This document shows, piece by piece, positions 1-9,508 of a DNA stretch of 64,000 bases (position 1 is the stretch's first letter; each line of letters starts with the position of its first letter). This DNA comes from Candidatus Sumerlaeota bacterium. GTDB lineage: Bacteria; Sumerlaeota; Sumerlaeia; Sumerlaeales; Sumerlaeaceae. The notes beneath the pieces are model-generated. The model did no database searches. It saw only the letters and a list, made by a program, of their open reading frames with translations, and had not been told where the DNA came from. Location: the NCBI GenBank assembly GCA_012513815.1, contig JAAZBM010000009.1, forward strand, positions 58,978-122,977, read 5' to 3'. A program made the position numbers and the translations under genes.

Positions 1-140
1 CCTTCATCCGCTTCTTGAAACGCAGGGGTAACATCCGAACTATTGGCAACGTGAACCTTCCCAATGCCCTTGAGCGCATCACGAAAATACTTCACCAAAT
101 AACTGCGACGGCCAACCGAGGTTAACAAAAGATTAAGCAT
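1..140 (-). CDS. ATP-grasp protein, N-terminal fragment (runs off the left edge)
   Basis: A reading frame starts at the ATG at 140 (minus strand) and continues past the left edge. The 46 visible residues begin MLNLLLTSVGRRSYLVKYF and continue with a GKVHVANSSD-like stretch. This is the Rossmann-like pre-ATP-grasp segment typical of carbamoyl-phosphate-synthase-like ATP-grasp proteins found in capsule and O-antigen clusters. Such enzymes join a carboxylate to an amine or thiol through an acyl-phosphate. Only one base separates the start from the stop codon of the upstream PLP enzyme, so the two are probably translationally coupled. The catalytic ATP-grasp domain lies outside the window, so the substrate cannot be guessed. 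Confidence 0.75.
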   Translation of the reverse strand, partial: MLNLLLTSVGRRSYLVKYFRDALKGIGKVHVANSSDVTPAFQEADE

Positions 141-141
141 A

Positions 142-1116
142 CTACTGCGACACCTTCCCGCCAAAGACTGTCTGCAACGAATTGAAAAACAATGGCGTGC
201 CGCCTGTGTGAATGAACAAGACATTTTTGTTTTTGATTTGATTCTCTGACAAATACTGAATCATTCCACAAAAACCTTTTCCTGTATAAGTCAAATCCAT
301 AGGAATACCATTCTTTTCAAAGACATCTCGTATTGTCTGAACGACACGAGAATCGTACTGCCCATACCCACCACACACATACTTATCCTCAAATAAGAGC
401 GCACATCGAACATCTCCTGTGACACTCAAAGAAGAATTCAAATACCGACAAATAGCCGCTGTGCCATTCGCCTGATTACGGGCAATCGAAAGCCCAACAA
501 TATGCTTACGGCTTTTATACTTCAACTTCCCCAACAGCAAACCACTTTGCGTCATCCCCGTTCCTGACGCATGACAAACATAATCGAACTCAATCCTCAG
601 AGCCTTTTCTTGTGACAATATTTCGTCAAAAACTTTCTCATAGGCACGGACAAGAACACTCTCGTTTCCATTGCCATCTTCATTGCCATAAATGTAGTAC
701 GGCTTATAGCCCTGAGCAGTCAACTGATTTAGCAACCCTCGAACGGTTGCCCTCACATTATCTTTCGCGCATGTAACAATGGTTGCCCCGAGCGCCTCAA
801 CCAGTATCGAGTTGTTCGACACAGAACATTCCGAGTCCGCAACCGACGAAACAACATAACATGGGATACCTTCTGTCCGACAAATATTCGCGACAACTCG
901 ATTGAGGTTCGAGCAACTACTACCATAAGAAACAAAACAATCACATTGCTTTATCCTGAAATCTGCCAATAATTCCAGTGCAATGCGCAGCTTATTCCCA
1001 CCGAAAGAATAGGGCAACAAATCATCTCGCTTGATATAAAGATGATTCTCACAATGATAATTCAGCTTCGTAATAGGTGTTGTCAACAACAAGTCTTGTA
1101 TCTGCGAACAACCCAT
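142..1116 (-). CDS. PLP-dependent deaminase/desulfhydrase-like protein (ACC deaminase family)
   Basis: 324 residues, a fold-type II PLP enzyme resembling 1-aminocyclopropane-1-carboxylate deaminase and D-cysteine desulfhydrase. The PLP lysine is expected at K42 in the motif SFGGNKLR, preceded by a typical IKRDDLLP strand. A glycine-rich phosphate-binding segment (CHASGTGMTQSGLL) lies near residue 185, and a C-terminal HTGGTP motif is present. The length fits the family (about 330). It sits in a tight minus-strand run: three bases after the GT2 gene and one base before an ATP-grasp gene, so it is probably part of a glycan-modification operon. Members of this family in polysaccharide clusters may supply or modify an amino acid for ligation; that role here is inference. 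Confidence 0.8.
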   Translation of the reverse strand: MGCSQIQDLLLTTPITKLNYHCENHLYIKRDDLLPYSFGGNKLRIALELLADFRIKQCDCFVSYGSSCSNLNRVVANICRTEGIPCYVVSSVADSECSVSNNSILVEALGATIVTCAKDNVRATVRGLLNQLTAQGYKPYYIYGNEDGNGNESVLVRAYEKVFDEILSQEKALRIEFDYVCHASGTGMTQSGLLLGKLKYKSRKHIVGLSIARNQANGTAAICRYLNSSLSVTGDVRCALLFEDKYVCGGYGQYDSRVVQTIRDVFEKNGIPMDLTYTGKGFCGMIQYLSENQIKNKNVLFIHTGGTPLFFNSLQTVFGGKVSQ

Positions 1117-1119
1117 TGT

Positions 1120-2049
1120 TCAGTGCTTCCGATAAGCAGTACGAATAATGTAAGCCGGTTCTTGGAAAGAGCGCGTAAATATGCGGATGATGTATTCACC
1201 CAACACGCACAACAAGCCCAAAATAACGAGGGCGCAGCCCATGATGACATTGAGCAGCAAACCATTGCCGACATGACGAAGAATAGAAAACGGAGTGAAG
1301 TTCATGAAGAGCACACGAAGAATCAACAGCAGAGCAAACGCAAGGAATACGCCTCCAAGCACTTGGAAGGGGCGTTGCGAGCACCGCACCATATTGTCCA
1401 TGTTGTAGGTAAACAACTTCTTGAAAGTATATCCGGATTTGCCGTACTTACGCTGACGATGCGACACCGGAATCTGAACACGACGGTTGGAGAACGCAAT
1501 GGCGCGAACTGTTGTCCACGGACGAAATGGACCAATCCCAAAACCTTTCACGATGGCTGAACGGAAAAGCTTGTAGGTGCACCCAAAATCCCTAAAATCG
1601 CTTTCGGAAAGGCGGCGCATAATCACATTCGCGATGCGTGAGGGAAGGGTTCGATAGAGTGAGTCCTTTCGCTCTTCTCGATAGCCCACGACAACATCGG
1701 CACCCTTGTCATATTCTGCGATAAAGTTCGGCAGCTCTTCGGGCGAAAGCTGAAGATCACTGTCCATAATGATATAGGCATCGCCGCTCGCTTCGCAAAA
1801 GCCCGCAGTCATGGCGCGGTTCTGCCCAAAGTTACGTGTGAAATCGAGAATCGCCGTCACATGCTCATCGTTCTTGTAGATGTCCTGAAGTCTGTCCCAA
1901 GTTCCATCAGTACTGCCATCGTTCACGAAAATGATTTCGTAAGTCCGATTCAGACCTTCAAGCGATTTGGACAAACGCCCATAAAACTCGTCAATGCTTT
2001 TCTCTTCAAAGTAGCAGGTGATAATAACGCTAAACTCCGGATGGCTCAT
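1120..2049 (-). CDS. GT2 family glycosyltransferase with two C-terminal membrane helices (ArnC/DPM1-like)
   Basis: 309 residues. The N-terminal GT-A domain shows FSVIITCYFEE, the nucleotide-binding VNDGSTDGTW and the metal-binding DSDLQ motif (around residue 97). Two hydrophobic segments near residues 230-250 and 268-292 anchor it in the membrane. This is the layout of polyprenyl-phosphate glycosyltransferases such as ArnC, GtrB and DPM1, which move a sugar from a nucleotide onto undecaprenyl phosphate at the cytoplasmic face. It lies three bases downstream of the DegT aminotransferase, consistent with using the amino sugar that enzyme makes. The exact sugar is unknown. Confidence 0.88.
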   Translation of the reverse strand: MSHPEFSVIITCYFEEKSIDEFYGRLSKSLEGLNRTYEIIFVNDGSTDGTWDRLQDIYKNDEHVTAILDFTRNFGQNRAMTAGFCEASGDAYIIMDSDLQLSPEELPNFIAEYDKGADVVVGYREERKDSLYRTLPSRIANVIMRRLSESDFRDFGCTYKLFRSAIVKGFGIGPFRPWTTVRAIAFSNRRVQIPVSHRQRKYGKSGYTFKKLFTYNMDNMVRCSQRPFQVLGGVFLAFALLLILRVLFMNFTPFSILRHVGNGLLLNVIMGCALVILGLLCVLGEYIIRIFTRSFQEPAYIIRTAYRKH

Positions 2050-2052
2050 CGT

Positions 2053-3219
2053 CTATTGTCCTTTACTCGCGTGTTCCTCAGCGATGCGCTTGATGATTTC
2101 ACTGATTGTGTCAACGGTTTCCATCGGCAACGTCCCAAACAGAGGCAGACAAAGCACTTGTTCCGCGACACGTTCCGCGACGGGCAGCAGTTGCGCGCTA
2201 GCGGATGGCAACGCGGAATAGCAAGGATAATGACTGCAAAGCGGATAGAAGTATTTCCGCGTATTGACATTACACTCGGCAAGCAGTGCGAAAAGTTCAT
2301 TACGTCCCACCCCAAACTTTTCCGCATCAATCAGTATCGGGAAGTAAGCGTCATTAGGCGTGAGGCCTTCAAAGCCACCAAAGACGGTGATACCCGCAAT
2401 GCCCGACAGCAACTCACGATACCTGTCCGCCAGAGCATTACGCTTGCGAATCTCATCATCCATCTGATTCAACATCAACAACCCGTAAGCGGCCTCGAAC
2501 TCGTTCATTTTGCCATTGATTCCCGGGCCGACAACTGTATCCGCGTTCGCGATGCCAAAGTTGCGCAGATAGGCAATCCGTTGCCGCACAGCGTCACTAT
2601 GCGAGACAAGCGCGCCGCCCTCGATGGTCGAAAACAACTTCGTCGCGTGGAAGCTCAGCATCCCAATGTCGCCATAGTCACACAACGCGCGACCCTTGTA
2701 CTTGGCGCCAAACGTATGCGCCGCGTCATAAATCACCTGAAGCCCATAAGTGTCCGCAATTGCTTGAATCTCTTCAATCGCGCAAGGAAACCCATAAACA
2801 TGAACAGCCAGAATCGCCCGCGTCCTCGGCGTAATCAAAGGCGCAATCTTCGACGCGTCAATATTCAATGTCTTCGGGTCGATATCGCAAAAAACCGGCG
2901 TCGCCCCATTCCAATCCAGCACATGGGGAGTCGCCGGGAAAGTGAACGGGGTCGTAATCACTTCGCAATTCTGAATCCGCAAAGCCTGCAACGCGACAAG
3001 CAACGCAATCGCACCATTACAAAAAGGACTGATGCGCTCCACACCCAGATACTGACCTAAGGAAAGCTCAAACTTTTTCAGAAACGGACCGTCATTCGTC
3101 AAATGCTTCGACTGCCAAATTTGCTCCAAACACTTTGTATAATCTTCAAACTTGGGCAACGAAGGCGAAGTCACAAAGACGGGTTCTTTCAGTTTCAAAT
3201 CCAAAATACTGCGTTTCAT
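2053..3219 (-). CDS. DegT/DnrJ/EryC1/StrS family sugar aminotransferase
   Basis: About 388 residues from the ATG at 3219, which has a GAGGAA ribosome-binding site upstream; an in-frame codon at 3261 is less likely. This is a PLP-dependent nucleotide-sugar aminotransferase. Visible motifs are NGAIALLVALQAL near the N-terminus, the PLP-contacting YDAAHTFGAKYKG, and the Schiff-base lysine in MLSFHATKLFSTIEGGAL. It converts a keto-sugar nucleotide to an amino sugar. It heads a minus-strand operon with GT2, PLP-deaminase-like and ATP-grasp genes, all separated by 1-3 bases. A second, WecE-like paralogue lies at 10847-11995. Confidence 0.9.
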   Translation of the reverse strand: MKRSILDLKLKEPVFVTSPSLPKFEDYTKCLEQIWQSKHLTNDGPFLKKFELSLGQYLGVERISPFCNGAIALLVALQALRIQNCEVITTPFTFPATPHVLDWNGATPVFCDIDPKTLNIDASKIAPLITPRTRAILAVHVYGFPCAIEEIQAIADTYGLQVIYDAAHTFGAKYKGRALCDYGDIGMLSFHATKLFSTIEGGALVSHSDAVRQRIAYLRNFGIANADTVVGPGINGKMNEFEAAYGLLMLNQMDDEIRKRNALADRYRELLSGIAGITVFGGFEGLTPNDAYFPILIDAEKFGVGRNELFALLAECNVNTRKYFYPLCSHYPCYSALPSASAQLLPVAERVAEQVLCLPLFGTLPMETVDTISEIIKRIAEEHASKGQ

Positions 3220-3340
3220 AATCAATCTTTCCTCAGATACTTTTACTGCTTTCCATATCACATAATCGGTACTAATTCACAATATCGGCGAATGAATATC
3301 AACAATCATTATTTGTTACAAACGGACAGACACCTACAAT

Positions 3341-4336
3341 ATGAAATCGCTCAAAGACATTCTCTATCGCCATCGCGTCCTGTTCTTTCGCCTGACCATC
3401 ACATGTCTCCTGTTCTGGTTTCTCTTCAGGAGCGGTGCCAACCTACGCAAAACATTCGACCAGATGATGCAGGCCTCGCCCCTTTGGCTTCTGGGCGCAT
3501 TTACGGCGAAGATTCTCACCGAATATTTCACGGCCTTCAAATGGCATTACCTGATGCAACGAGCCGGACTATCAGTCAAATTCATCCGTGTACTCTATGT
3601 CTACTTCACCGGCTTCTTCTACGGCCTATTCATACCCGGTGTCATTGGCGGCGACATCCCCCGCCTCTTCATGCTCGCACCCGACTCCGGAGGAAAAGCA
3701 AAAGCACTCGCGTCAATCTTCATGCAACGCAACACCGGATTTGCGGGAATGTTTATTCTTGTTGACATCTTGCTCTTCTTCTATCCAATACAACTTCAGA
3801 TTTTCACAGAGCCTTTTGTCTTTTTGAATGACGTAAAGCGGTGGTTTTTCGTCCTCACTTTGGGCTATATTTTCACAAACATATTGATACTAACCCCATA
3901 TGTCACAACACACCTTACTCATTATATGCAATGTGGTGGAAAGTTTCTAGCTAAGATTGCTTCTCTTGTAACCAAAGGGCACAACTCCCTGTTGCTATTT
4001 AGAAATAGCATTTTCCCATCCGTCATATTATCTATATTCGCACAACTACTAACAGGACTAAGCTTTTGGTGTTTACTCTGCTCGGTTGGCCTTTCCATAG
4101 GATTCTGGCATAGTTGCATATACATGACAGTCCTAACATTGGTCTTTCTCATCCCCATCTCTTTCAATGGTTTGGGTCTGCGCGAAATCATGTATGCAGC
4201 AATGTTTGCAGAATTCGGATGTGACAAATCAACCGCCGTCGCTTTAGGACTTCTTCAATTCGGGCTGATTGTCTTATTCTCTCTTTGTTGCGGCCTTTGG
4301 CATTTTTCCAATCTAAAACTAAAAACTAATTCTTAG
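3341..4336 (+). CDS. UPF0104/lysylphosphatidylglycerol synthase-type integral membrane protein
   Basis: 331 residues, strongly hydrophobic with about eight predicted membrane segments spread over the length and a conserved-looking VIGGDIPRLFML loop near residue 105. This is the transmembrane domain found alone in UPF0104 proteins and at the N-terminus of MprF, where it flips lipids. No MprF-type acyltransferase domain is attached. In polysaccharide clusters these proteins are thought to help move lipid-linked intermediates. It is the only plus-strand gene in the left part of the cluster. Its last 11 bases overlap the convergent CapK-like gene. Confidence 0.82.
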   Translation: MKSLKDILYRHRVLFFRLTITCLLFWFLFRSGANLRKTFDQMMQASPLWLLGAFTAKILTEYFTAFKWHYLMQRAGLSVKFIRVLYVYFTGFFYGLFIPGVIGGDIPRLFMLAPDSGGKAKALASIFMQRNTGFAGMFILVDILLFFYPIQLQIFTEPFVFLNDVKRWFFVLTLGYIFTNILILTPYVTTHLTHYMQCGGKFLAKIASLVTKGHNSLLLFRNSIFPSVILSIFAQLLTGLSFWCLLCSVGLSIGFWHSCIYMTVLTLVFLIPISFNGLGLREIMYAAMFAEFGCDKSTAVALGLLQFGLIVLFSLCCGLWHFSNLKLKTNS

Positions 4337-5642
4337 CTTTGATATTGTTGATAACCGTTCTAAGTTTTCCGTTGGCATCTTGTGGCAAAGATTCTTTCCA
4401 AATAAACTCTATTTTCTTGGGATGCTCGGAAAATATATCATTTGCCTTTTCGGTGAGAATCTGTTCGATTTCCATTTCCGTTTTATCAGTAAACGGACTC
4501 TTAACGGCCAACATCTGCAATTGATTATAATCATTTTGGATAATACGGAAATGGGCAAGAGAATATATCCCTTTGAACAATTTGCTAAAGTGAATCCAAC
4601 TGTAAGCAGAACCATCTTCATTCAGAATTCTGTCATTACGGCGTCCATAAATCTTTTTCAGATATAGAATATCATTTTGGGAATAAACTTCCACAAGGTC
4701 ATTTTGATCATAATTAACCAAAGGAAAACCTTTGCGTGTAATAGTGGTAACCGTAAATTTGCCTATTCCACTCGTGCAAGGATTATCATTTCCATCCAGA
4801 ATGTTAACACATATAATATCATGCCAGATGACATATTCGGATGGGGAACCAATTTTCGAAGCCGCTAAAAATCCGCTCTCAACAGTCCCATATAAATCAA
4901 CCACATGTTCTGTCCCAAATGCTTTTTCGATTATCGTTCGAGCATTTTCATCTAACTGTTCACTACCAATACACACACATTTTGGGGTATGTAATTTAAC
5001 TCCCAATTTTATTGAATACTCAGCCATAAGTTGAATTGCGGTTTTTACCCCGTAGATAAAATCCGGTTTCACTTTATTGTATTCTTCGACAAGATAATCC
5101 GATGGTCTAGTAGCAATAAGTTGTATGCGACGAGCCAAACCTAATTTCTGAAGTATCGATTCGACCGGAGAAGCGCATGTCTCGACCGCTACTATTTTAT
5201 CTTTTAGTAGACTATAACCATAAGACAAAATACCTCGTATATAAGAAGCTGTCTCTCTTGCACCATCACTTGACGTCATGTAAACAGGTGTCGGTATTCC
5301 CGTTGAACCCGAAGTGCTCTTATGAATCCAATGCTTGTACTTATCAGGATTCTCCTTCAATTCGGCACTCACCCATTCGCGGTACTCATCTTTGGTCAAA
5401 ACAGGAAGCTTGAGAAAGTCCTCTGTGTTAACGATATCCTTAGGAGTTAGGTGTACGCGATCAAATCGTTCTCTGTAAAAAGGAATGGTATAGATGTATT
5501 TCACAAACTTCTTTATCTGCTTGCGCTGAATCACTTTCCAATATTCAGGATTCTTTTCGGCTCTCTTTACATTTCTCATCAACTGGCACAAATAAACCAT
5601 GATGAGTGGATTCATTAATAATTTTTCAATATATGCGTTCAC
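4326..5642 (-). CDS. CapK/PaaK-like adenylate-forming enzyme (copy 1)
   Basis: 438 residues of the phenylacetate-CoA ligase/CapK branch of the ANL superfamily. Visible core motifs: the Ser/Gly-rich ATP loop STSGSTGIPTP near residue 110, DLYGTVESG (A5) near residue 250, RRNDRILNEDG (A8), and a C-terminal ANGKLRTVI carrying the catalytic lysine. These enzymes activate a carboxylic acid as acyl-AMP; in capsule clusters the acyl group is probably passed to a sugar or lipid carrier. The A7 site reads YDQNDLV rather than the usual GD, a mild variation. A second paralogue lies at 9495-10838, so the pathway may activate two acids. Confidence 0.85.
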   Translation of the reverse strand: MNAYIEKLLMNPLIMVYLCQLMRNVKRAEKNPEYWKVIQRKQIKKFVKYIYTIPFYRERFDRVHLTPKDIVNTEDFLKLPVLTKDEYREWVSAELKENPDKYKHWIHKSTSGSTGIPTPVYMTSSDGARETASYIRGILSYGYSLLKDKIVAVETCASPVESILQKLGLARRIQLIATRPSDYLVEEYNKVKPDFIYGVKTAIQLMAEYSIKLGVKLHTPKCVCIGSEQLDENARTIIEKAFGTEHVVDLYGTVESGFLAASKIGSPSEYVIWHDIICVNILDGNDNPCTSGIGKFTVTTITRKGFPLVNYDQNDLVEVYSQNDILYLKKIYGRRNDRILNEDGSAYSWIHFSKLFKGIYSLAHFRIIQNDYNQLQMLAVKSPFTDKTEMEIEQILTEKANDIFSEHPKKIEFIWKESLPQDANGKLRTVINNIKAKN

Positions 5643-5714
5643 AAAACGTCCTCAAATCGCTACATTATGCATGGATAAAATCATATACACTATAAAATAA
5701 TATCGTTTAGGCCG

Positions 5715-6695
5715 TTACTCGTTTTTACCAAACGTTTTCGTCCGTCGATACAACGTATATGTAGGGCGGCGGAAGGAGCGCATGTACATGCCGGCCAAGT
5801 ATTCGCCAATGATGCCAATGCAGAAAAGTTGAATGCCGGCAAATAAGCTGATAATAGACGCAAGGAACGGAAAACCCGGGACACCGCGACCTATCAGGAA
5901 GTAAACTAACACAACGTAAATCATCACGCACACGCCCAAAAAGGTGCAAGCAAACCCAAGGATGCTGGCCAAGTGCAACGGCCACACGCTGAACGAAGTC
6001 AGCACACGCACCGCATGCATAATGAGTTTCGACAAAGTGTAGTTCGACTGGCCATAGGCGCGCGGTTTGTGCGGCACAAGGATGGACGAGAAGCGATTCG
6101 TGCCCCACGTCAACAGCGCGTCGATCGACGGATTCGGCCCTTCGTAATGCGCGAACGCCTCGCGCAAGTGGGTGCGTAAAATCCGATACGCACTGATATT
6201 TTTCACCGTGCGCAACTTCAGTGACGAAGTCAGAAGCCATTTATAGAATCGCGAACAATAATCACGGAACATCCCATGTTGCTGCTTCTCGGGATAGGCA
6301 TACATCACATCGTAGTTGTCGCCCAACGCCGCAATCAGTTGCGGAATCACCTTCGGTTCGTGTTGCAAATCGTCGTCCATGGTCACCGTCAGCGCATACC
6401 GTGCGTCGCGCAATCCCGCCAGCACAGCCGCGTGTTGCCCAGCGTTACGCAGCAGACTCATCCCGCGAATCCACTCGGGGTTCGCCGCCGCCAAATCGCA
6501 AATCACCTGCCATGAATTGTCGGGGCTGCAATCGTTGACAAAAATCAACTCGTAAGGCATATTCAGTGTCGAAAGCACAGCCTGCAGGCCCGCGACCAGT
6601 TCGGGCAAACACTGCTCGGACCGATACACCGGCACAACCACGCTCAGACCATAGGGCAATTCGGCAAAGGCCGACACACAATTCTCGTTATTCAT
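5715..6695 (-). CDS. GT2 family glycosyltransferase, ArnC-like, membrane-anchored
   Basis: 326 residues from the ATG at 6695. The start overlaps the last 8 bases of the WbqC gene, and the encoded protein begins just before the conserved LSVVVPVYRSE strand; a longer in-frame N-terminus to 6770 lacks support. Motifs VNDCSPDNSW and TMDDDLQHEP (DxD) mark the GT-A domain. Two long hydrophobic segments at the C-terminus match undecaprenyl-phosphate sugar transferases such as ArnC. Translational coupling with WbqC suggests the two act in one pathway. Whether this and the GT2 at 1120-2049 use the same sugar cannot be told from sequence. Confidence 0.87.
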   Translation of the reverse strand: MNNENCVSAFAELPYGLSVVVPVYRSEQCLPELVAGLQAVLSTLNMPYELIFVNDCSPDNSWQVICDLAAANPEWIRGMSLLRNAGQHAAVLAGLRDARYALTVTMDDDLQHEPKVIPQLIAALGDNYDVMYAYPEKQQHGMFRDYCSRFYKWLLTSSLKLRTVKNISAYRILRTHLREAFAHYEGPNPSIDALLTWGTNRFSSILVPHKPRAYGQSNYTLSKLIMHAVRVLTSFSVWPLHLASILGFACTFLGVCVMIYVVLVYFLIGRGVPGFPFLASIISLFAGIQLFCIGIIGEYLAGMYMRSFRRPTYTLYRRTKTFGKNE

Positions 6696-7416
6696 TTGCG
6701 ACTCCACATCCGCATGGTTTCTTGTCCCCGTTGCGCGCGCCCCAAATATACCACGGCGCGGCGGGGCCACAATTAAAAATCAAATCCAGAACCGTCACCC
6801 CGTGTTCGAACGGCTCAAAGCACTGCCGATAGACGGGATAATCATACTTGATATACGCCAGCTCAACACCCTGTGCGGCGAACTTTTCCGGCACGATATA
6901 ATCTTGCGCCGCCGGACCACTCAAATAATACGTCCCACCAACCTGTTTCAAAATATCAAGCAAACGGTCATCTTTTATTCCATGCGTCGTCAAGTCGCTC
7001 GACACCACAAACTCACGCTCGCAACCCAGCACACGACATAACAACTTCGTCGCGTAAATATCCAACTCCGCCAGCGACCGCCACTCGCGCTCTTCGTAAA
7101 GCTCCCGCAAAATCCACCGATACTCTTTCAAGAAAGGGGCCTTCGCGTAATTGCACAAAAAGCTATTCAGATGCGCATGCTGCCAGTGGCTCTCGTTCGA
7201 CAGCTCAATCTCATTGATACACATTCCCAGCTTGCTCTTTACCGGCACCGACACCCACTTCAATCCGCTCTGCGTCTGCACCTTATTCCGATTGCGCCAG
7301 TCACCCGTCGTATATTGCACATCATCCAGAAACACAAAACAATCGACCTGATAAATCATGTCGAAAACACCCTTCCAAGGCAAATAGTTTGGTTGTAAAA
7401 TCGCGACGCGTTTCAT
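6688..7416 (-). CDS. WbqC-like family protein
   Basis: 242 residues with the family's hallmark start VAILQPNYLPWKGVFDMI and the adjoining VFLDDVQYTTGDWRNRNK, followed by a C-terminal FEPFEHGVTVLDLIFN segment. WbqC proteins occur in O-antigen and capsule clusters that make unusual amino sugars. They are thought to help attach amino acid or acyl groups, but the chemistry is not well established. The gene overlaps the following GT2 gene by 8 bases. A divergent ATP-grasp gene starts 94 bases upstream on the other strand, so the AT-rich gap 7417-7510 probably carries promoters for both. Confidence 0.85.
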   Translation of the reverse strand: MKRVAILQPNYLPWKGVFDMIYQVDCFVFLDDVQYTTGDWRNRNKVQTQSGLKWVSVPVKSKLGMCINEIELSNESHWQHAHLNSFLCNYAKAPFLKEYRWILRELYEEREWRSLAELDIYATKLLCRVLGCEREFVVSSDLTTHGIKDDRLLDILKQVGGTYYLSGPAAQDYIVPEKFAAQGVELAYIKYDYPVYRQCFEPFEHGVTVLDLIFNCGPAAPWYIWGARNGDKKPCGCGVANE

Positions 7417-7510
7417 TGGCTACTAAATCTTATATAGAGTATGAATACAAATAACTGAAGAATTCTCACTTAAAGATAAACAATCATCACTGCTAATTAT
7501 AGTTTGTTTT

Positions 7511-8797
7511 ATGGATACTTTTCAACACTATTCTGAACTTGTCGGCAAAAAGCTCCTGCTTCTTGGTGGACATGCCTTGATGCGTCATTTCGTGACCAAA
7601 GCACAGGAGATGGGCGTCTATACCATCGTCACCGACTATGTCAAAAATTCTCCTGCAAAACTAATCGCGGACGAAGCTTACGATGTCAGCACGCTCGATG
7701 TCGACAAACTCGTTCAACTCGCGCAGGATTTGCATGTGGACGGTGTCACAACTGGTTATGTCGACATCAATCTCATACCTTGTTGTCAGATTTGCGAACG
7801 ACTTGGGCTACCGTTTTACGCGACATCCGACCAGATTGACAAAACAATCAACAAGCGGAAATTCAAGGAACTTTTCCATAAACACGGCATTCCTGTGCCG
7901 GACGATATCCCTCTGGATTTATACACAAATCATCCCGAGAAGGTCCATTACCCAATCATCGTCAAGCCTGCGGACAACTACAGCAGCAAGGGGATTTCTG
8001 TCTGCTTCGGCAAAGAGGACCTCCCCGCCGCCATTGATAAAGCATACGCCTTTTCGCGTTGCAAAGAGATTGTCGTCGAAACTTTCATCACATACGGCGA
8101 TGACGCACTGCCCTACCTCACCGTTCAGAACGGTATTCTCAGCCTGTCGGGAATGGCAGACAGAATCCTCAACAGCGAGCAGAAGGGATTCGCACCGCAG
8201 CCGGTCGGATACTTCTACCCCTCGAAATATATTGACGCCTACTACGAACAGATTCACGACAAACTCCAGAACATGGTGACGGACATCGGACTGAAAAACG
8301 GCTCGTTCATCCTGCAGGGATTTGCCGTCAACAACAAGCTGTGCTTCTTCGAGATGGCGCTGCGACTGTCCGGTGGCGCAGGCTATGTACAGATACGACA
8401 CCAGAACAAAATCGATCAGGTCGCCATGCACATCCGCTATGCGCTCACGGGCAAATTCGATGGATGGGACATCCTGAAGGACGACAACCCGCGATTCGAA
8501 AAGCCCGCGTGTTCTCTGGTCATCCTGCTCAGAAACGGCACGATTGCAAGCATCGAGGGCATCGACGAAATCAAGAAGAACACGCACATCGTGGATATTG
8601 TAGACTTCAAAAACGTCAACGACACCATCCAAGATGCCGGGACGCTCAATCAGGTTTACGCAAGAATGTACCTCTGCGCTGACACGACTGAACTGCTCAA
8701 GAACGACATCAGATATATCAAGAATACGTTGCGCATCACCGACACAAACGGGAACAACATGATTCTCAATCTGTTTGACGAAAACAAAGTCTACTAA
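7511..8797 (+). CDS. ATP-grasp ligase
   Basis: 428 residues. An N-terminal Rossmann-like pre-ATP-grasp domain (KLLLLGGHALMRHFVTKAQ) is followed by an ATP-grasp core: YPIIVKPADNYSSKGISV near residue 150 carries the ATP-binding lysine and flexible loop, and the metal-binding end reads FFEMALRLSGGAGY near residue 278. These enzymes form amide or thioester bonds through an acyl phosphate. With CapK-like adenylating enzymes and WbqC alongside, it may add an amino acid or similar group to a sugar. Its last 4 bases overlap the convergent SMR-like gene. No strong ribosome-binding site is visible in the AT-rich leader. Confidence 0.86.
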   Translation: MDTFQHYSELVGKKLLLLGGHALMRHFVTKAQEMGVYTIVTDYVKNSPAKLIADEAYDVSTLDVDKLVQLAQDLHVDGVTTGYVDINLIPCCQICERLGLPFYATSDQIDKTINKRKFKELFHKHGIPVPDDIPLDLYTNHPEKVHYPIIVKPADNYSSKGISVCFGKEDLPAAIDKAYAFSRCKEIVVETFITYGDDALPYLTVQNGILSLSGMADRILNSEQKGFAPQPVGYFYPSKYIDAYYEQIHDKLQNMVTDIGLKNGSFILQGFAVNNKLCFFEMALRLSGGAGYVQIRHQNKIDQVAMHIRYALTGKFDGWDILKDDNPRFEKPACSLVILLRNGTIASIEGIDEIKKNTHIVDIVDFKNVNDTIQDAGTLNQVYARMYLCADTTELLKNDIRYIKNTLRITDTNGNNMILNLFDENKVY

Positions 8798-9159
8798 GGG
8801 ACGGCGCCCGCGTACCCCAGCGAATACAGCAACACACCGATGACAATCAGCGCAAGACCGATGACCTTGCGCAACGGGAAACATTCCTTAAAAACCAAGT
8901 AACTCAACACCGCGACAAAAACATATTCCACGCAACTCAGCGCGACACCCGTCGTTAGCGAAATAACCTTGTAACAATAGACCGACAGAACGACAACCGA
9001 AAACAAAATCGCGTATGACACAATCACACGGAAATTGAGGTACTCGCGCAAATGGTTCTTGTGCATCATCTGCGCGCTCGACTTCAAAAGTATCTGCGCA
9101 AAGGACGAAATCAAAACGCCCGACAAAAACAATAATGAGAAGAACAAAAAATCACTCAC
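8794..9159 (-). CDS. Small EamA/SMR-type membrane protein, ArnF-like (second of a pair)
   Basis: 121 residues with four predicted membrane helices (about residues 4-24, 44-68, 72-92, 98-116). It resembles half of an EamA transporter or a small multidrug resistance protein, notably with TGVALSCVEYVFVAVLSYLV in the third helix region. ArnE and ArnF, the heterodimeric flippase for undecaprenyl-phosphate-aminoarabinose, belong to this fold. The start overlaps the end of the preceding paralogue by 8 bases, so the two are almost certainly co-translated and probably form a heterodimer. Flipping of a lipid-linked sugar is inferred from context. Confidence 0.8.
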   Translation of the reverse strand: MSDFLFFSLLFLSGVLISSFAQILLKSSAQMMHKNHLREYLNFRVIVSYAILFSVVVLSVYCYKVISLTTGVALSCVEYVFVAVLSYLVFKECFPLRKVIGLALIVIGVLLYSLGYAGAVP

Positions 9160-9508
9160 GGCAAGTCACCACCAGATAAACACCGCTGACAATCAACAAC
9201 AGACCCACGAGTGGCAAGGGACGCAAAGCCCCATACTCGCCCAGAAACACAACCGCCCACAAGACACTCCAGATAATCACAATGGGACGATTGGCATACG
9301 CCGTCACCAAGGACATATGCTTCAGCACCTGCTGCCAACCAAGAGCGAGCAATGCAAGCAACCCAATCGCCAAGCCAAAGAAGAAACAATAGCCTAACGA
9401 CAAAAAGGGATACTGCGCGGCGACCTTGACGCACAACCCATTGAACGAATACACAAACAACAAAATGTGCAAATAAAAAAGATACTTGTAGAGGTTACTT
9501 TTTACCAT
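9152..9508 (-). CDS. Small EamA/SMR-type membrane protein, ArnE-like (first of a pair)
   Basis: 118 residues, four predicted membrane helices, with TAYANRPIVIIWSVLWAVVFLGE before the last helix, the region where SMR/EamA proteins carry a conserved small-residue pattern. Its ATG lies inside the last codons of the upstream CapK-like gene (14-base overlap), and its end overlaps the partner gene at 8794-9159. This gives an unbroken translational chain WecE-like - CapK-like - SMR1 - SMR2. A heterodimeric flippase for a polyprenyl-linked amino sugar is the most economical reading; an efflux pump is the alternative. Confidence 0.8.
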   Translation of the reverse strand: MVKSNLYKYLFYLHILLFVYSFNGLCVKVAAQYPFLSLGYCFFFGLAIGLLALLALGWQQVLKHMSLVTAYANRPIVIIWSVLWAVVFLGEYGALRPLPLVGLLLIVSGVYLVVTCRE